This document shows, one piece after another, positions 6,940 to 14,700 of a DNA stretch of 16,276 bases (its first letter is position 1; every line of letters begins with the position of its first letter). Below the pieces are notes generated by a model that ran no database searches, was not told the DNA's origin, and saw only the letters and a program-made list of their open reading frames with translations. A program made the translations under genes and the position numbers. The DNA is from Duncaniella sp. (GTDB taxonomy: Bacteria > Bacteroidota > Bacteroidia > Bacteroidales > Muribaculaceae). Where the stretch lies: assembly GCF_029054785.1 (NCBI RefSeq), contig NZ_JAIDEN010000051.1, positions 1 to 16,276 of the forward strand. The letters are read 5' to 3'.

Positions 6940-7069
6940 AAGAGGTTTAAAATCTGAGCGAAAGTTTTGAGGTGGATATGGATCTGAATTGAAGGAGCAT
7001 AGCTCGCTATGCTCCTTTCTCATTTACAACAATTTATCTAAAAGATATACCACTCAGATTTTAACTCTT
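6940..7069. repeat. Nested imperfect inverted repeat of about 130 bases
   Basis: The outer arms TTAAAATCTGAG (6947-6958) and CTCAGATTTTAA (7053-7064) are perfect over 12 bases. They extend by AAGAG/CTCTT (6940-6944 with 7065-7069) after a 2-base bulge. Inside, GTGG-ATAT (6972-6979) can pair with ATAT-A-CCAC (7045-7053), and AATTG (6987-6991) with CAATT (7030-7034). The centre is an 11-bp perfect stem, AAGGAGCATAG/CTATGCTCCTT (6992-7002 with 7007-7017), with loop CTCG. No target-site duplication is visible. It may be a structured RNA element in the lipoprotein 3' region or a decayed MITE-like insertion. Confidence 0.6.
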
Positions 7070-7087
7070 GTTGTTAAACAACGACCT

Positions 7088-7705
7088 CTAATTCTTGTCA
7101 GTCGCTTTGCCTGTTGCATTGTCGATCTCGAAATCTGCGTTATAATAGACTTCGGATGTCTGACCGGCGTTGGTGACAGTTTCCTCTCCGTCCTTTGTGA
7201 CAGCTATGGTTATACGGGTTGTCCCGTCTTCGATAAGCAGATTTCTCACAGTTCTATATGTGTAGCCTTCCGGGATCTGAGATTTTGCATCTTCAATTCC
7301 TTTGGCTATCATGTTCATGTCGAGAGCTTTCAGATCTATCGGCGATTTGTTTGGTTTGTCGCTGCTACTGTCAAGTGCGGAAACCTCACCATCGAATTGG
7401 AAATTTTGGGAATAAGTCTGTGTCCGGTCTGCATTTAGCATCTTTACATTTGCAAATAGGGCTTTTCCTGAAAGCTCTTCAATCTCAAAAAGACCAATGG
7501 CGTAAACCGGCATTTTTTCAGTGTCGCATTTGGAAAGCAACATTTCTTTGACATCGTTGAGTGTCCGGACATCCGGAATGTCCTTGGCATTATCAAATGC
7601 AGAAGATTGTGTAGCTTCATTTAACATTTTGTTGATAGTTCTTTTGCACGATGACATACCGGCCAGCAGACAAACCGATACGAGGAGTAATAATACTTTT
7701 TTCAT
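7088..7705 (-). CDS. Lipoprotein of unknown function
   Basis: This is a 205-residue secreted lipoprotein. The signal peptide has a Lys-Lys start, a hydrophobic core and a lipobox ending MSSC, with Cys20 as the predicted lipidated residue. The residues after it are KRT, not the acidic pattern linked with surface export in Bacteroides, so a periplasm-facing anchor is more likely. The mature part is soluble and mixed alpha/beta in character, with Cys60 as its only other Cys, and it contains repeated acidic-polar strands in the last 60 residues (such as RITIAVTKDGE at 164-174). I do not recognise the family. It is divergent from two small membrane protein genes, 87 bases apart. The promoter is unusual because of a nine-base G tract (see findings). 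Downstream lie a long inverted repeat and a terminator. Confidence 0.8.
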   Translation of the reverse strand: MKKVLLLLVSVCLLAGMSSCKRTINKMLNEATQSSAFDNAKDIPDVRTLNDVKEMLLSKCDTEKMPVYAIGLFEIEELSGKALFANVKMLNADRTQTYSQNFQFDGEVSALDSSSDKPNKSPIDLKALDMNMIAKGIEDAKSQIPEGYTYRTVRNLLIEDGTTRITIAVTKDGEETVTNAGQTSEVYYNADFEIDNATGKATDKN

Positions 7706-7736
7706 AATATGTAACTCTTAAAAATAGGTTATGCCG

Positions 7737-7744
7737 CAAAATTA
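7737..7744 (-). promoter_or_regulatory. -7 promoter element of the lipoprotein gene
   Basis: TAATTTTG read on the minus strand (7744 to 7737) matches TAnnTTTG perfectly. Transcription would begin near 7730, about 25 bases before the ATG at 7705. The place where the -33 TTG should be (7764-7766) is occupied by the G tract at 7763-7771. Confidence 0.6.
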
Positions 7745-7762
7745 ACATATAATTCACATTTA

Positions 7763-7771
7763 CCCCCCCCC
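7763..7771. repeat. Homopolymer tract C9 (G9 on the minus strand)
   Basis: Nine consecutive Cs on the plus strand sit in the 87-base divergent intergenic region. The tract starts 18 bases upstream of the lipoprotein -7 element and 22 bases upstream of the ATG at 7793. No other G or C run of this length occurs in the window. Such tracts are prone to slipped-strand length change. Confidence 0.9.
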
Positions 7772-7792
7772 GATTGGTTAAAGTGTGTTAAT

Positions 7793-8134
7793 ATGCATAA
7801 GATTTGGTTGGAATCGTTATATTTGCAATATAAATCTGTAATTATTACCACTTTGAGCGGAATTGCTTACATATATGAGCTTGTGAATATCAAGGCTGAA
7901 GCGTTCGTCGAGCGGGTACAGTCACATCCGAATTTCGGTTTGATGTTTGCTGCCGTTTTGCTTGCCGTATGGCTCACGGGTCTGTTGCGCAGGTGGCAGT
8001 GGGCGTACCATTGGCAATCCAATAGCAAACTGTGGATCTTCGATGGTTGCAAGCCCGAATTGCGCCGCCGTATTCAGATTGTGATTGTCATGGTGGCCAT
8101 GATCTGTTGCATTTTTATGCTCTTTATCCGATAG
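7793..8134 (+). CDS. Small integral membrane protein of unknown function
   Basis: This is a 113-residue protein with no family I recognise. Hydrophobic segments are visible at about 15-30 (weak), 48-65 and 92-111, giving two or three membrane helices. A Trp/Arg/Lys-rich stretch (about 66-90, with RRWQW at 66-70) lies between the last two and would face one side of the membrane. It starts at the ATG at 7793, with no earlier in-frame start. A perfect -7 motif (TATATTTG, 7818-7825) lies just inside the gene, but no in-frame ATG follows until codon 50, so I keep the upstream start with some doubt. It ends 3 bases before the next gene, so the two are surely co-translated and may form a complex. 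Confidence 0.65.
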   Translation: MHKIWLESLYLQYKSVIITTLSGIAYIYELVNIKAEAFVERVQSHPNFGLMFAAVLLAVWLTGLLRRWQWAYHWQSNSKLWIFDGCKPELRRRIQIVIVMVAMICCIFMLFIR

Positions 8135-8137
8135 CCT

Positions 8138-8644
8138 ATGAAGAAACGGATGGAAGATAAATATAAGTTTTATTTCTGGGACTACCTTTGGTGGACCGGA
8201 GAACGTTTGTATGAGTACAATTACCGTTGCACAGGAATTGGCATACTGCTGATGTATGTTACTTTTTTTATATATATGCCTGTTCTGTTTCTTTGTTCTT
8301 CTGTTGATGGCTCCTTGTCGATATTTGTGATGGCTTCCTATATTATATTGGTAATCGTGTCGTTGATATGGCCTGAGAAGATTTACGGACGCCGTAGGAG
8401 TAAGGCCGTTATGAAGCATTATGCAGATAGATACTTCAATCCTGCAAGAGGTTTTCTTCTTTTCTTCCTGCCGGTAATATTTATGGTAGGTGTGGAGATA
8501 ATTTATTCAGTGATGGCGGCCAATCAATCGCCACAAGTATCTGCCGAATCGAACCGTGAGGCTATCCACAAGCTAATGGAGTATATTAAAACCGACTCTA
8601 CACATATCCGCCGACAGGCATTCCGATATAATGGTGAGCCGTGA
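8138..8644 (+). CDS. Membrane protein of unknown function
   Basis: This is a 168-residue membrane protein. Hydrophobic helices are at about 33-53, 59-80 and 103-126. A basic loop (YGRRRSKAVMKHYADRYFNPAR, 83-104) joins the second and third, and a polar C-terminal tail of about 40 residues follows. The N-terminus is Lys- and aromatic-rich (KFYFWDYLWW, 10-19) and probably lies at the membrane surface. The start at 8138 is 3 bases after the previous stop. A second in-frame ATG at 8150 is also possible. I see no enzymatic motif. Its pairing with the 113-residue membrane protein suggests a two-part membrane unit. It is convergent with the secreted protein gene that ends at 8694. Confidence 0.7.
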   Translation: MKKRMEDKYKFYFWDYLWWTGERLYEYNYRCTGIGILLMYVTFFIYMPVLFLCSSVDGSLSIFVMASYIILVIVSLIWPEKIYGRRRSKAVMKHYADRYFNPARGFLLFFLPVIFMVGVEIIYSVMAANQSPQVSAESNREAIHKLMEYIKTDSTHIRRQAFRYNGEP

Positions 8645-8693
8645 GCGAGAATGCGCGGGTTTACAGTGAGGGAAGACAGTTGTTGAATTCTGG

Positions 8694-9614
8694 TCAATAC
8701 CACCCTTTCTTGTAAATTCGGACATTCGTGACCTTGCCGTCTTGAATTTCCACGTAACGGTTATCGGAAAAACTCCACGATTCGGTCAGTTTGTCATTGG
8801 TTTGAAATTCCGACTTGCGATAAGGCTCTCCCCATGCTGTAATAACCATTTCTTTGGTCATTCCGGGGGACACTTTCCTGAACGCTATCTGACGCCCGAA
8901 GTCCGTTCCATACTGTTTCTCCAGCATGGAAATCCGATTTTCGCTTACAAACTCATAAACTTCATCATCCATCGGGTTAGCTTCCACTCTGATCCCGTCA
9001 GTGCTCTCCATTATCAGGAATGCCCCCATACTATTCATTTTCAGACCTATATCAACGCAACGGAATTCAGCGCCTTCGGCAGGCCTCATGGTATCTCCGC
9101 TCTCGGTCTCCACCTTTTTGGAAAGCGACAGGAATTTCTGACCGATGTGTCTTTTCAGTTTCTCGTAGAATCCAAGGCATGTCATGCAGTAACGATATAC
9201 GTTCGGATTATAGTAAATCTCGTCACCGCTTTCTTTTTCACGTAACAGAATGCAGCATCTGGTCATTTTAGTCCATACTTTCAGAACATCATAATATTTC
9301 CCAACCACAGCTGTTGCCGGGGTCACCTTGATGCCGTCCACTTTATATACCGGATGTTGTTCGTCATCAAAGAAATTGCCCGTGAAGAAAACCTCATGGT
9401 ATCCCCCGCGGTCATCCATTGCTCCATGCATATAGAGAGTCTGACCGGGCAATGATGCAAATGTCCGGCTATCCACGTTTGCCAGACTGTCATAAGGCAT
9501 AGCATTTTGCACGGTGTATTCTTTTACTCCGTTGTTTTGAGGACGGATGTTGAGTTGTGCCTCTGCATAGATGCTGCACCACAGAGATAATGCTATGAGT
9601 GAAATTATTCTCAT
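8694..9614 (-). CDS. Secreted protein with a SmpA/BamE-like C-terminal domain
   Basis: This is a 306-residue exported protein. A signal peptide runs over residues 1-20 with likely cleavage after YAEAQ, and no lipobox is present. The middle is unusual in its cysteines: CC at 120-121, Cys143 and Cys146 (CMTC), and Cys186. The C-terminal 60 residues (about 247-304) start with VSPGMTKEMVITAWGEPYR and end with an aromatic strand and EIQDGKVTNVRIY. This matches the general pattern of SmpA/OmlA (BamE-like) domains: a Gly-Met-Thr start, a helix, a Gly-x-Pro turn, then strands. That domain usually binds partner proteins in the envelope. The protein lies 81 bases downstream of the 182-residue protein gene on the same strand and may share its transcript. 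Specific function is unknown. Confidence 0.72.
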   Translation of the reverse strand: MRIISLIALSLWCSIYAEAQLNIRPQNNGVKEYTVQNAMPYDSLANVDSRTFASLPGQTLYMHGAMDDRGGYHEVFFTGNFFDDEQHPVYKVDGIKVTPATAVVGKYYDVLKVWTKMTRCCILLREKESGDEIYYNPNVYRYCMTCLGFYEKLKRHIGQKFLSLSKKVETESGDTMRPAEGAEFRCVDIGLKMNSMGAFLIMESTDGIRVEANPMDDEVYEFVSENRISMLEKQYGTDFGRQIAFRKVSPGMTKEMVITAWGEPYRKSEFQTNDKLTESWSFSDNRYVEIQDGKVTNVRIYKKGWY

Positions 9615-9695
9615 GTTTGTTGTTTTAAAGGTTTGTTTAGAGTGTGTTTGATGTGGATGAATGTTTACTGTGTTGAGTCATGGTCAGGAATATGG

Positions 9696-10244
9696 TTATG
9701 CAATCTGTTCGATCCGACATTTCTGACATAAGGGGTAGGTGGCGACAAACGGTTCGATCCTTTGTTTCATTTCTGAGAATGAGGTGCCATAGAAATATAG
9801 AGCAGTCCATTCATTGGCTTCCCAATAGCTATATAAACATCCGATTCCATCCATTGCGGATTCCATCTGCATTATGACATGATTGATGTCGCAATTTTCG
9901 TAAACTTCATCCGGCAGTTCGGTCCCGTTGCCGTAATAAGCCAAACCTTCCAAAGTCCCTACTTCGATCTTTATTTCAGGCTCCGGACATGATAGGGCTG
10001 AACCTTTCGGAATACCAATCCTATTGACGATCTCAACCAGACGGTTCAGATTGTCCTGTTTATCGTCATTCAGATGAATATCTATGTCACAGGACATGAT
10101 TTCCCCGGTATGTTGATTTTGCAGTGTGCCGCCACCGGTGACTTCTCCAAGATTTTCTTTTTCAAGAATATCTTGAAGCGCATCTTCCAGGCTGTGTCTG
10201 TGAATGGGTTGCAAACGCGAGTTCAGATTTAGTGTCAGTTCCAT
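9696..10244 (-). CDS. Cytosolic protein of unknown function
   Basis: This is a 182-residue protein with no signal peptide or membrane segment. The N-terminus starts with a strand (LTLNLNSRLQP, 3-13). It continues with a Gly-rich turn, LGEVTGGGTLQ (32-42), and a Cys-Asp-Ile strand (SCDIDIHLND, 51-60) that together resemble a ferredoxin-like alpha/beta fold. GIPKGSALSC lies at 77-86. The C-terminus is aromatic-rich and ends with a CQKC pair (about 173-176). The small, acidic and soluble character is like some polymorphic-toxin immunity proteins, but no toxin gene is next to it, so this is only a possibility. A -7 promoter motif lies about 110 bases upstream. The secreted protein gene follows on the same strand. 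Confidence 0.68.
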   Translation of the reverse strand: MELTLNLNSRLQPIHRHSLEDALQDILEKENLGEVTGGGTLQNQHTGEIMSCDIDIHLNDDKQDNLNRLVEIVNRIGIPKGSALSCPEPEIKIEVGTLEGLAYYGNGTELPDEVYENCDINHVIMQMESAMDGIGCLYSYWEANEWTALYFYGTSFSEMKQRIEPFVATYPLCQKCRIEQIA

Positions 10245-10355
10245 ATAGCGGTTAATTTATTTGCGTAGATAATTAATTGATCTGCCGTTGAAATTCATTC
10301 GGGATGCCTTAAATAGTTTCGTCATGAAGGATCTCTGGCTGACGGTGTCCAATCG

Positions 10356-10363
10356 CAAAGGTA
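10356..10363 (-). promoter_or_regulatory. -7 promoter element of the 182-residue protein gene
   Basis: TACCTTTG on the minus strand (10363 to 10356) matches TAnnTTTG perfectly. No clear -33 TTG lies 19-21 bases upstream. The predicted leader is about 105 bases. Confidence 0.5.
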
Positions 10364-10543
10364 CTAAAATTTGGCAGATTGCCGGCCAGGACACGAGTTT
10401 TTTATTCATGATGTCAAGTTACAGGTCATAGTTGCCGATAATCGGGCTTTAGAGTGCGTTTCTTAGTCTGTCAAATGAGGGGCCGTTTGCAATTTTGCAA
10501 GGTTTATCCGAGATTTTATAACAGTTATTTGGTGGTGTATAGC

Positions 10544-10551
10544 TATCTTTG
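10544..10551 (+). promoter_or_regulatory. -7 promoter element of the metal efflux operon
   Basis: TATCTTTG matches TAnnTTTG perfectly. The upstream TTTG at 10528-10531 is too close (12 bases) to be a normal -33 element, so the promoter may need an activator. Transcription would start near 10558, about 70 bases before the ATG at 10629. Confidence 0.55.
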
Positions 10552-10628
10552 CAGTAATTTCTGATGCCTTGGATATGGATTTTTGGCTCAGACCTGATCC
10601 TTTGTTCAATGAAAATATATTGAAAACG

Positions 10629-11783
10629 ATGCTTTTTAAATTATCAAAACCAGTTGCTCCTTCTATTCTGCTTTTTGCAACAGCCTTATTTGTCTCATGT
10701 TCCGGTCATAGTCACTCGGATAGTCACTCTGCTGAAGCGCATGAGGCAGAGCATGAACACGAACATGATCATTCTGATGATATTGTTATGTCTCCCTCTG
10801 ATGCACTTCGTTTCGGGGTGAAATCGGAGGCGATTGTAATGACGCCTTTTGCCGAGGTTGTCAAAACTGTCGGAGAGATTCTTCCGGCATCGTCTGACAG
10901 AGCGGTTGTCAGCGCTCCCACATCAGGAATTGTAAGGCTTGCACGAGGGATTGAGCTTGGAAAAAGTGTTCGTTCAGGCGAGGTTATTGCTTCCGTGTCG
11001 GCCAAAAATGTCAGTGGCGGCGATGTCAATGCGGCTGCCAATGCAAATCTTCAGGCTGCAAAACGAGAACTTGACAGACTCGAACCGCTCCTGAAAGACG
11101 GTATCGTCACCCAGAAAGACTATAATGAAGCCTTGAGGGCCTATGAAGAGGCCAAAAGCGCTTTCAGCCCGGTTGCAGCCGGAGGAAGTGCGGTTGCGGG
11201 TATTCAGGGTGTGATTTCTGAATTGTCGGTCAATGACGGTTCTTATGTCGAAGCCGGTCAGACGATCGCTGTCATCGGGCGCAATTCCCGCCTGACATTG
11301 CGGGCTTTGCTTCCTGCCGCAGAGACCGCCTTCCTGCCTAAAGTTGCCACAGCCAATTTCCGGCCTTCGAGAGGAGGTGAGATGGTGTCATTGGCTGACC
11401 GTAACAGTTCGATTTTATCGTCATCTTCCACCGGCACCACTTTGCCGGGCTATGTTGCGGTATATTTCTCGTTTGACAGCAATGGCGATGTAGTTCCGGG
11501 CATGCCTGCCGAAGTCTATCTGATCGGAAAAAGCAAGGCTGAAGCTCTGGCAGTGCCGGTTGAGGCAGTGTCGGAACAGCAGGGTGAGAATTTTGTATAT
11601 GTAAAGGTAGATGACCACGCCTATAAGAAACAACCTGTCACTTTGGGGCGCAGCGATGGCCGCAGAATTGAAGTGCTTTCAGGTGTCAATGAAGGTGATT
11701 CGGTCGTTACTTCCGGGGCGACATTTGTCAGACTGGCTGAAACTTCAACTGTTGTTCCGGAAGGTCACTCACATTCTCATTAA
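10629..11783 (+). CDS. Periplasmic adaptor lipoprotein of a heavy-metal RND efflux pump (CusB/CzcB type)
   Basis: This membrane-fusion protein links the inner-membrane pump to the outer-membrane channel. From the ATG at 10629 it has 384 residues and a lipoprotein signal ending LFVSC with Cys24, so I prefer this start to the upstream in-frame codons at 10569 and 10575. Directly after Cys24 comes a His-rich stretch (about 26-49) with eight His among Ser, Glu and Asp, and the protein ends in GHSHSH. Both look like metal-binding tails. The rest follows the adaptor plan: a lipoyl-like half (about 85-125), a short coiled-coil hairpin (about 128-170), the second lipoyl half (about 180-215), and beta-barrel and membrane-proximal domains to the end. 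The pump gene starts 12 bases downstream. Metals such as Zn, Co, Cd, Ni, Cu or Ag are possible. Confidence 0.88.
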   Translation: MLFKLSKPVAPSILLFATALFVSCSGHSHSDSHSAEAHEAEHEHEHDHSDDIVMSPSDALRFGVKSEAIVMTPFAEVVKTVGEILPASSDRAVVSAPTSGIVRLARGIELGKSVRSGEVIASVSAKNVSGGDVNAAANANLQAAKRELDRLEPLLKDGIVTQKDYNEALRAYEEAKSAFSPVAAGGSAVAGIQGVISELSVNDGSYVEAGQTIAVIGRNSRLTLRALLPAAETAFLPKVATANFRPSRGGEMVSLADRNSSILSSSSTGTTLPGYVAVYFSFDSNGDVVPGMPAEVYLIGKSKAEALAVPVEAVSEQQGENFVYVKVDDHAYKKQPVTLGRSDGRRIEVLSGVNEGDSVVTSGATFVRLAETSTVVPEGHSHSH

Positions 11784-11795
11784 TAGGGTCATATT

Positions 11796-14700
11796 ATGCT
11801 TAACAGAATAATAAGATTTTCGCTTGACAACCGCCTGGCGGTCGTTGTCATCTCGGCGTTGTTGCTGATCTACGGGGCTATTGTGTTGCTCCGAACCGAA
11901 GTCGATATTTTTCCTGACCTTAATGCTCCTACGGTCGTTGTGATGACTGAAGCTCCGGGCATGGCTCCGGAAGAAATCGAAAGGGTGGTCACATATCCGG
12001 TTGAGACTTCCGTCAACGGTGCCACCGGTGTGCGTCGTGTCCGTTCGGCTTCGGCTACCGGACTTTCATCGGTGTGGGTCGAGTTTGACTGGGGCACGGA
12101 TGTCTATCTTGCCCGTCAGATTGTAGCTGAAAAACTCTCTGAAATTGAAGGAACGCTTCCTCCCGGAGTGGGCAAGCCGACTCTCGGCCCTCAGTCGTCC
12201 ATTCTTGGCGAGATCATGATCATCGGTCTGACGGCTGATTCGATTACATCGGCGGAAGAACTGCGCACCATCGCCGACAGCCGTATCCGTCCGAGGCTGC
12301 TGTCACTTTCAGGCGTTTCGTCTGTCTCGGTGATCGGAGGGGATGCCCGCGAATATCAGATATTGCTCGATCCCGCCGCCATGCAGCAGTATGGCGTTAC
12401 TCTGACAGCCGTGCGTGATGCTGTCTCGCAGATGAACAGCAATGCATCCGGCGGAGTGATCTATCAGCATGGCAACGAGTATATAATAAAAGGTGATATC
12501 GCCACTTCGGATCTTGACAAAATCGGCAATACGGTTATTCTCACGAATGATGCCGGTATGCCTGTCAGACTTCGTGATATCGCTGAAATGAAAGTCGGTG
12601 CAGCGGAACCACGCCTCGGCACAGCTTCAGTCAATGCAACTCCGGCGGTATTGCTTACAGTGACAAAGCAGCCGGCGGTAGGTACGATCAATCTGACAGA
12701 GGAAATCGAGACATGTCTGGCCCAGTTGCAGAAAACAATGCCCTCTGACGTGGTCGTAAACACTGATATTTTCCGTCAGTCGGAATTCATATCCACCTCT
12801 ATCAGCAATCTTCAGGAATCTCTTTTCATCGGTGCTATTTTTGTGATCGTGGTGTTGTTCTTCTTCCTGATGAATCTGCGCACTACTCTGATCTCGCTTG
12901 TTGCCCTTCCGCTGTCGATCATTGTTACTGTCCTTGTCCTGCATTGGCTGGATATGACAATCAACACAATGAGTCTCGGTGGCATTGCGATTGCCATCGG
13001 CTCTTTGGTCGATGATGCTATTGTCGATGTCGAAAATGTCTATAAGCGACTGAGAGAGAATCTCAAAAAAGGACAGTCTGTCATATCGGTGATTTATGAA
13101 GCCTCGAAAGAGGTGCGTCTGCCGATTTTCAACTCTTCGCTGATAATAATGGCCAGCTTCCTGCCGCTGTTCTTCCTTGACGGCATGGAAGGCCGCATGC
13201 TCAAGCCTCTTGGCATCTCGTTTATTGTAGCTCTTATAGCCTCTACAATTGTGGCGTTGACTGTGACTCCGGTACTATGTTCTTTTCTTCTCGGCAGCAA
13301 GAAAGCCATGCAGGCGCTTGACCGAGAGCCGAAATTCACCTGCTGGCTTCGCAGGGTCTATGACAAGGCTCTTGCATGGTCTTTTGATCACTCCAAGGCG
13401 ATATTTGTTGCGACAGGACTGCTGCTGTTGTGTGCGTTAGGCACCTTCCTTACTCTCGGCAGAAGTTTCCTGCCTCCTTTCAATGAAGGGTCTCTTACAA
13501 TCAATGTGAGCACTTTGCCGGGAATATCGCTTGAGGAAAGCGATCGTCTGGGCCGTGAAGCTGAAAAAATAATCCTTTCGATGCCGGAGATCTCCCTGAC
13601 GGCCCGAAAGACCGGGCGAGCTGAACTTGACGAGCATTCATTGGGCGTCAACGTCTCTGAAATTGAAGCTCCTTACAAACTTGACAGCGGCCGCAGTCGT
13701 TCGGAACTTCTTGCGGATCTGCGTCACGAGCTCTCTCATCTGCCTGGTGTCAACGTGGAGATCGGACAGCCCATCTCTCATCGAATCGATGCAATGCTGT
13801 CCGGAACGGAATCTCAGATCGCCATAAAGATCTTTGGAGATGATCTTCAGCGGCTGTTCAATATCGGCAACAGAATAAAGAAACATATCTCTTCCGTTCC
13901 GGGTGTTGTCGACGTGAACATCGAGCAGCAGGTGGAACGTCCTCAACTCGACATCCGCCCCAAGCGTGAACTGCTTGCATATTATGGCGTGACCATGACG
14001 GAATTTGCCGATTTTATAAATGTGGCGCTTGCCGGTGAAAAGGTCTCGCAGGTCTATGAAAACGGCTTCCCCTATGATCTGACTTTGCGAATGGCTCCTT
14101 CAAGCCGCTCTACGATGGAAGACATCGCAGATCTTGCGATTGATACTCCCAAGGGCAAAGTTCCCCTGCGGGAGGTTGCGGATATCGTATCCGCTACCGG
14201 TCCGAATACCATCAACCGCGAAAATGTCAGCCGTCGTATTGTGGTTTCAGCCAATGTTTCTGACCGGGATCTGAAAGGTGTGGTGGATGACATTCGCGCA
14301 GAAATAGACGAGGAGATCCAGTTGCCTGAGGGCTACTTCATCACCTATGGCGGTCAGTTTGAGAATGAAGCAAAGGCTTCCGGAACTTTGGCTCTGGTTT
14401 CAGCCATCGCACTGGTCATCATATTTCTGTTGCTCTACGGGCAGTTCCACAGCGTGTCACGCTCCTGCATCATTCTCTTGAATATGCCGCTTGCTATAAT
14501 AGGAGGTGTTTTCATGCTCAGATTAACAAGCGGAGAACTTAATATTCCCGCTATAATCGGGTTTATATCTCTGTTAGGTATCACCACCCGTAACGGCATG
14601 CTTCTGATGTCACGTTATGATCAGCTGCATCGGGAGGGGGTAGGTCTGATGGAGCGCATCAGGCTTGGTTCTTCTGACAGACTGAATCCGATTCTTATGA

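Larger units (their letters stand above)
6677..7087. other. 411-base intergenic stretch rich in dyad symmetry
   Basis: No supportable gene lies here. The stretch holds the promoter of the hydrolase operon (6697-6704, minus), an AT-rich hairpin (6834-6840 pairing with 6847-6853), a minus-strand terminator (6868-6914), a long nested inverted repeat (6940-7069) and a small dyad, GTTGTT/AACAAC, at 7070-7082. An open frame on the minus strand (7023 to 6802) crosses all the larger structures and looks like chance. Most of the structure would sit in the 3' untranslated region of the lipoprotein gene upstream on the minus strand. Confidence 0.7.
10245..10628. other. 384-base divergent intergenic region before the efflux operon
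   Basis: No gene is supported here. The left part carries the promoter of the 182-residue protein gene (10356-10363, minus). The right part carries the efflux promoter (10544-10551, plus). Between them are a short perfect dyad, CCGAT-A-ATCGG (10435-10445), and two palindromic TTGCAA hexamers (10487-10492 and 10495-10500). These are operator candidates only. A short extension of the adaptor frame reaches back to a TTG at 10569 and an ATG at 10575 but is not favoured. Confidence 0.6.

Noticed and set aside
6802..7023. A 73-residue open frame on the minus strand
   Set aside because: It runs through a terminator and the nested inverted repeat, and its composition looks non-coding.
7763..7771. 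Frame-shifting role of the C9 tract joining an upstream frame to the 113-residue gene
   Set aside because: No upstream ATG in any frame stays open up to the tract, so slippage could not create a fusion protein. A promoter effect is the more likely role.
8742..9245. A 167-residue open frame on the plus strand
   Set aside because: It is antisense to the secreted protein gene, which has a signal peptide and a recognisable C-terminal domain.
10569..10628. Extended start of the efflux adaptor at TTG 10569 or ATG 10575
   Set aside because: The extra residues would precede the lipoprotein signal peptide and spoil its position. The ATG at 10629 gives a normal 24-residue signal to Cys.
12464..12944. 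Minus-strand open frames inside the RND pump gene
   Set aside because: They are shadows of a full-length, motif-supported pump gene and have low-complexity translations.
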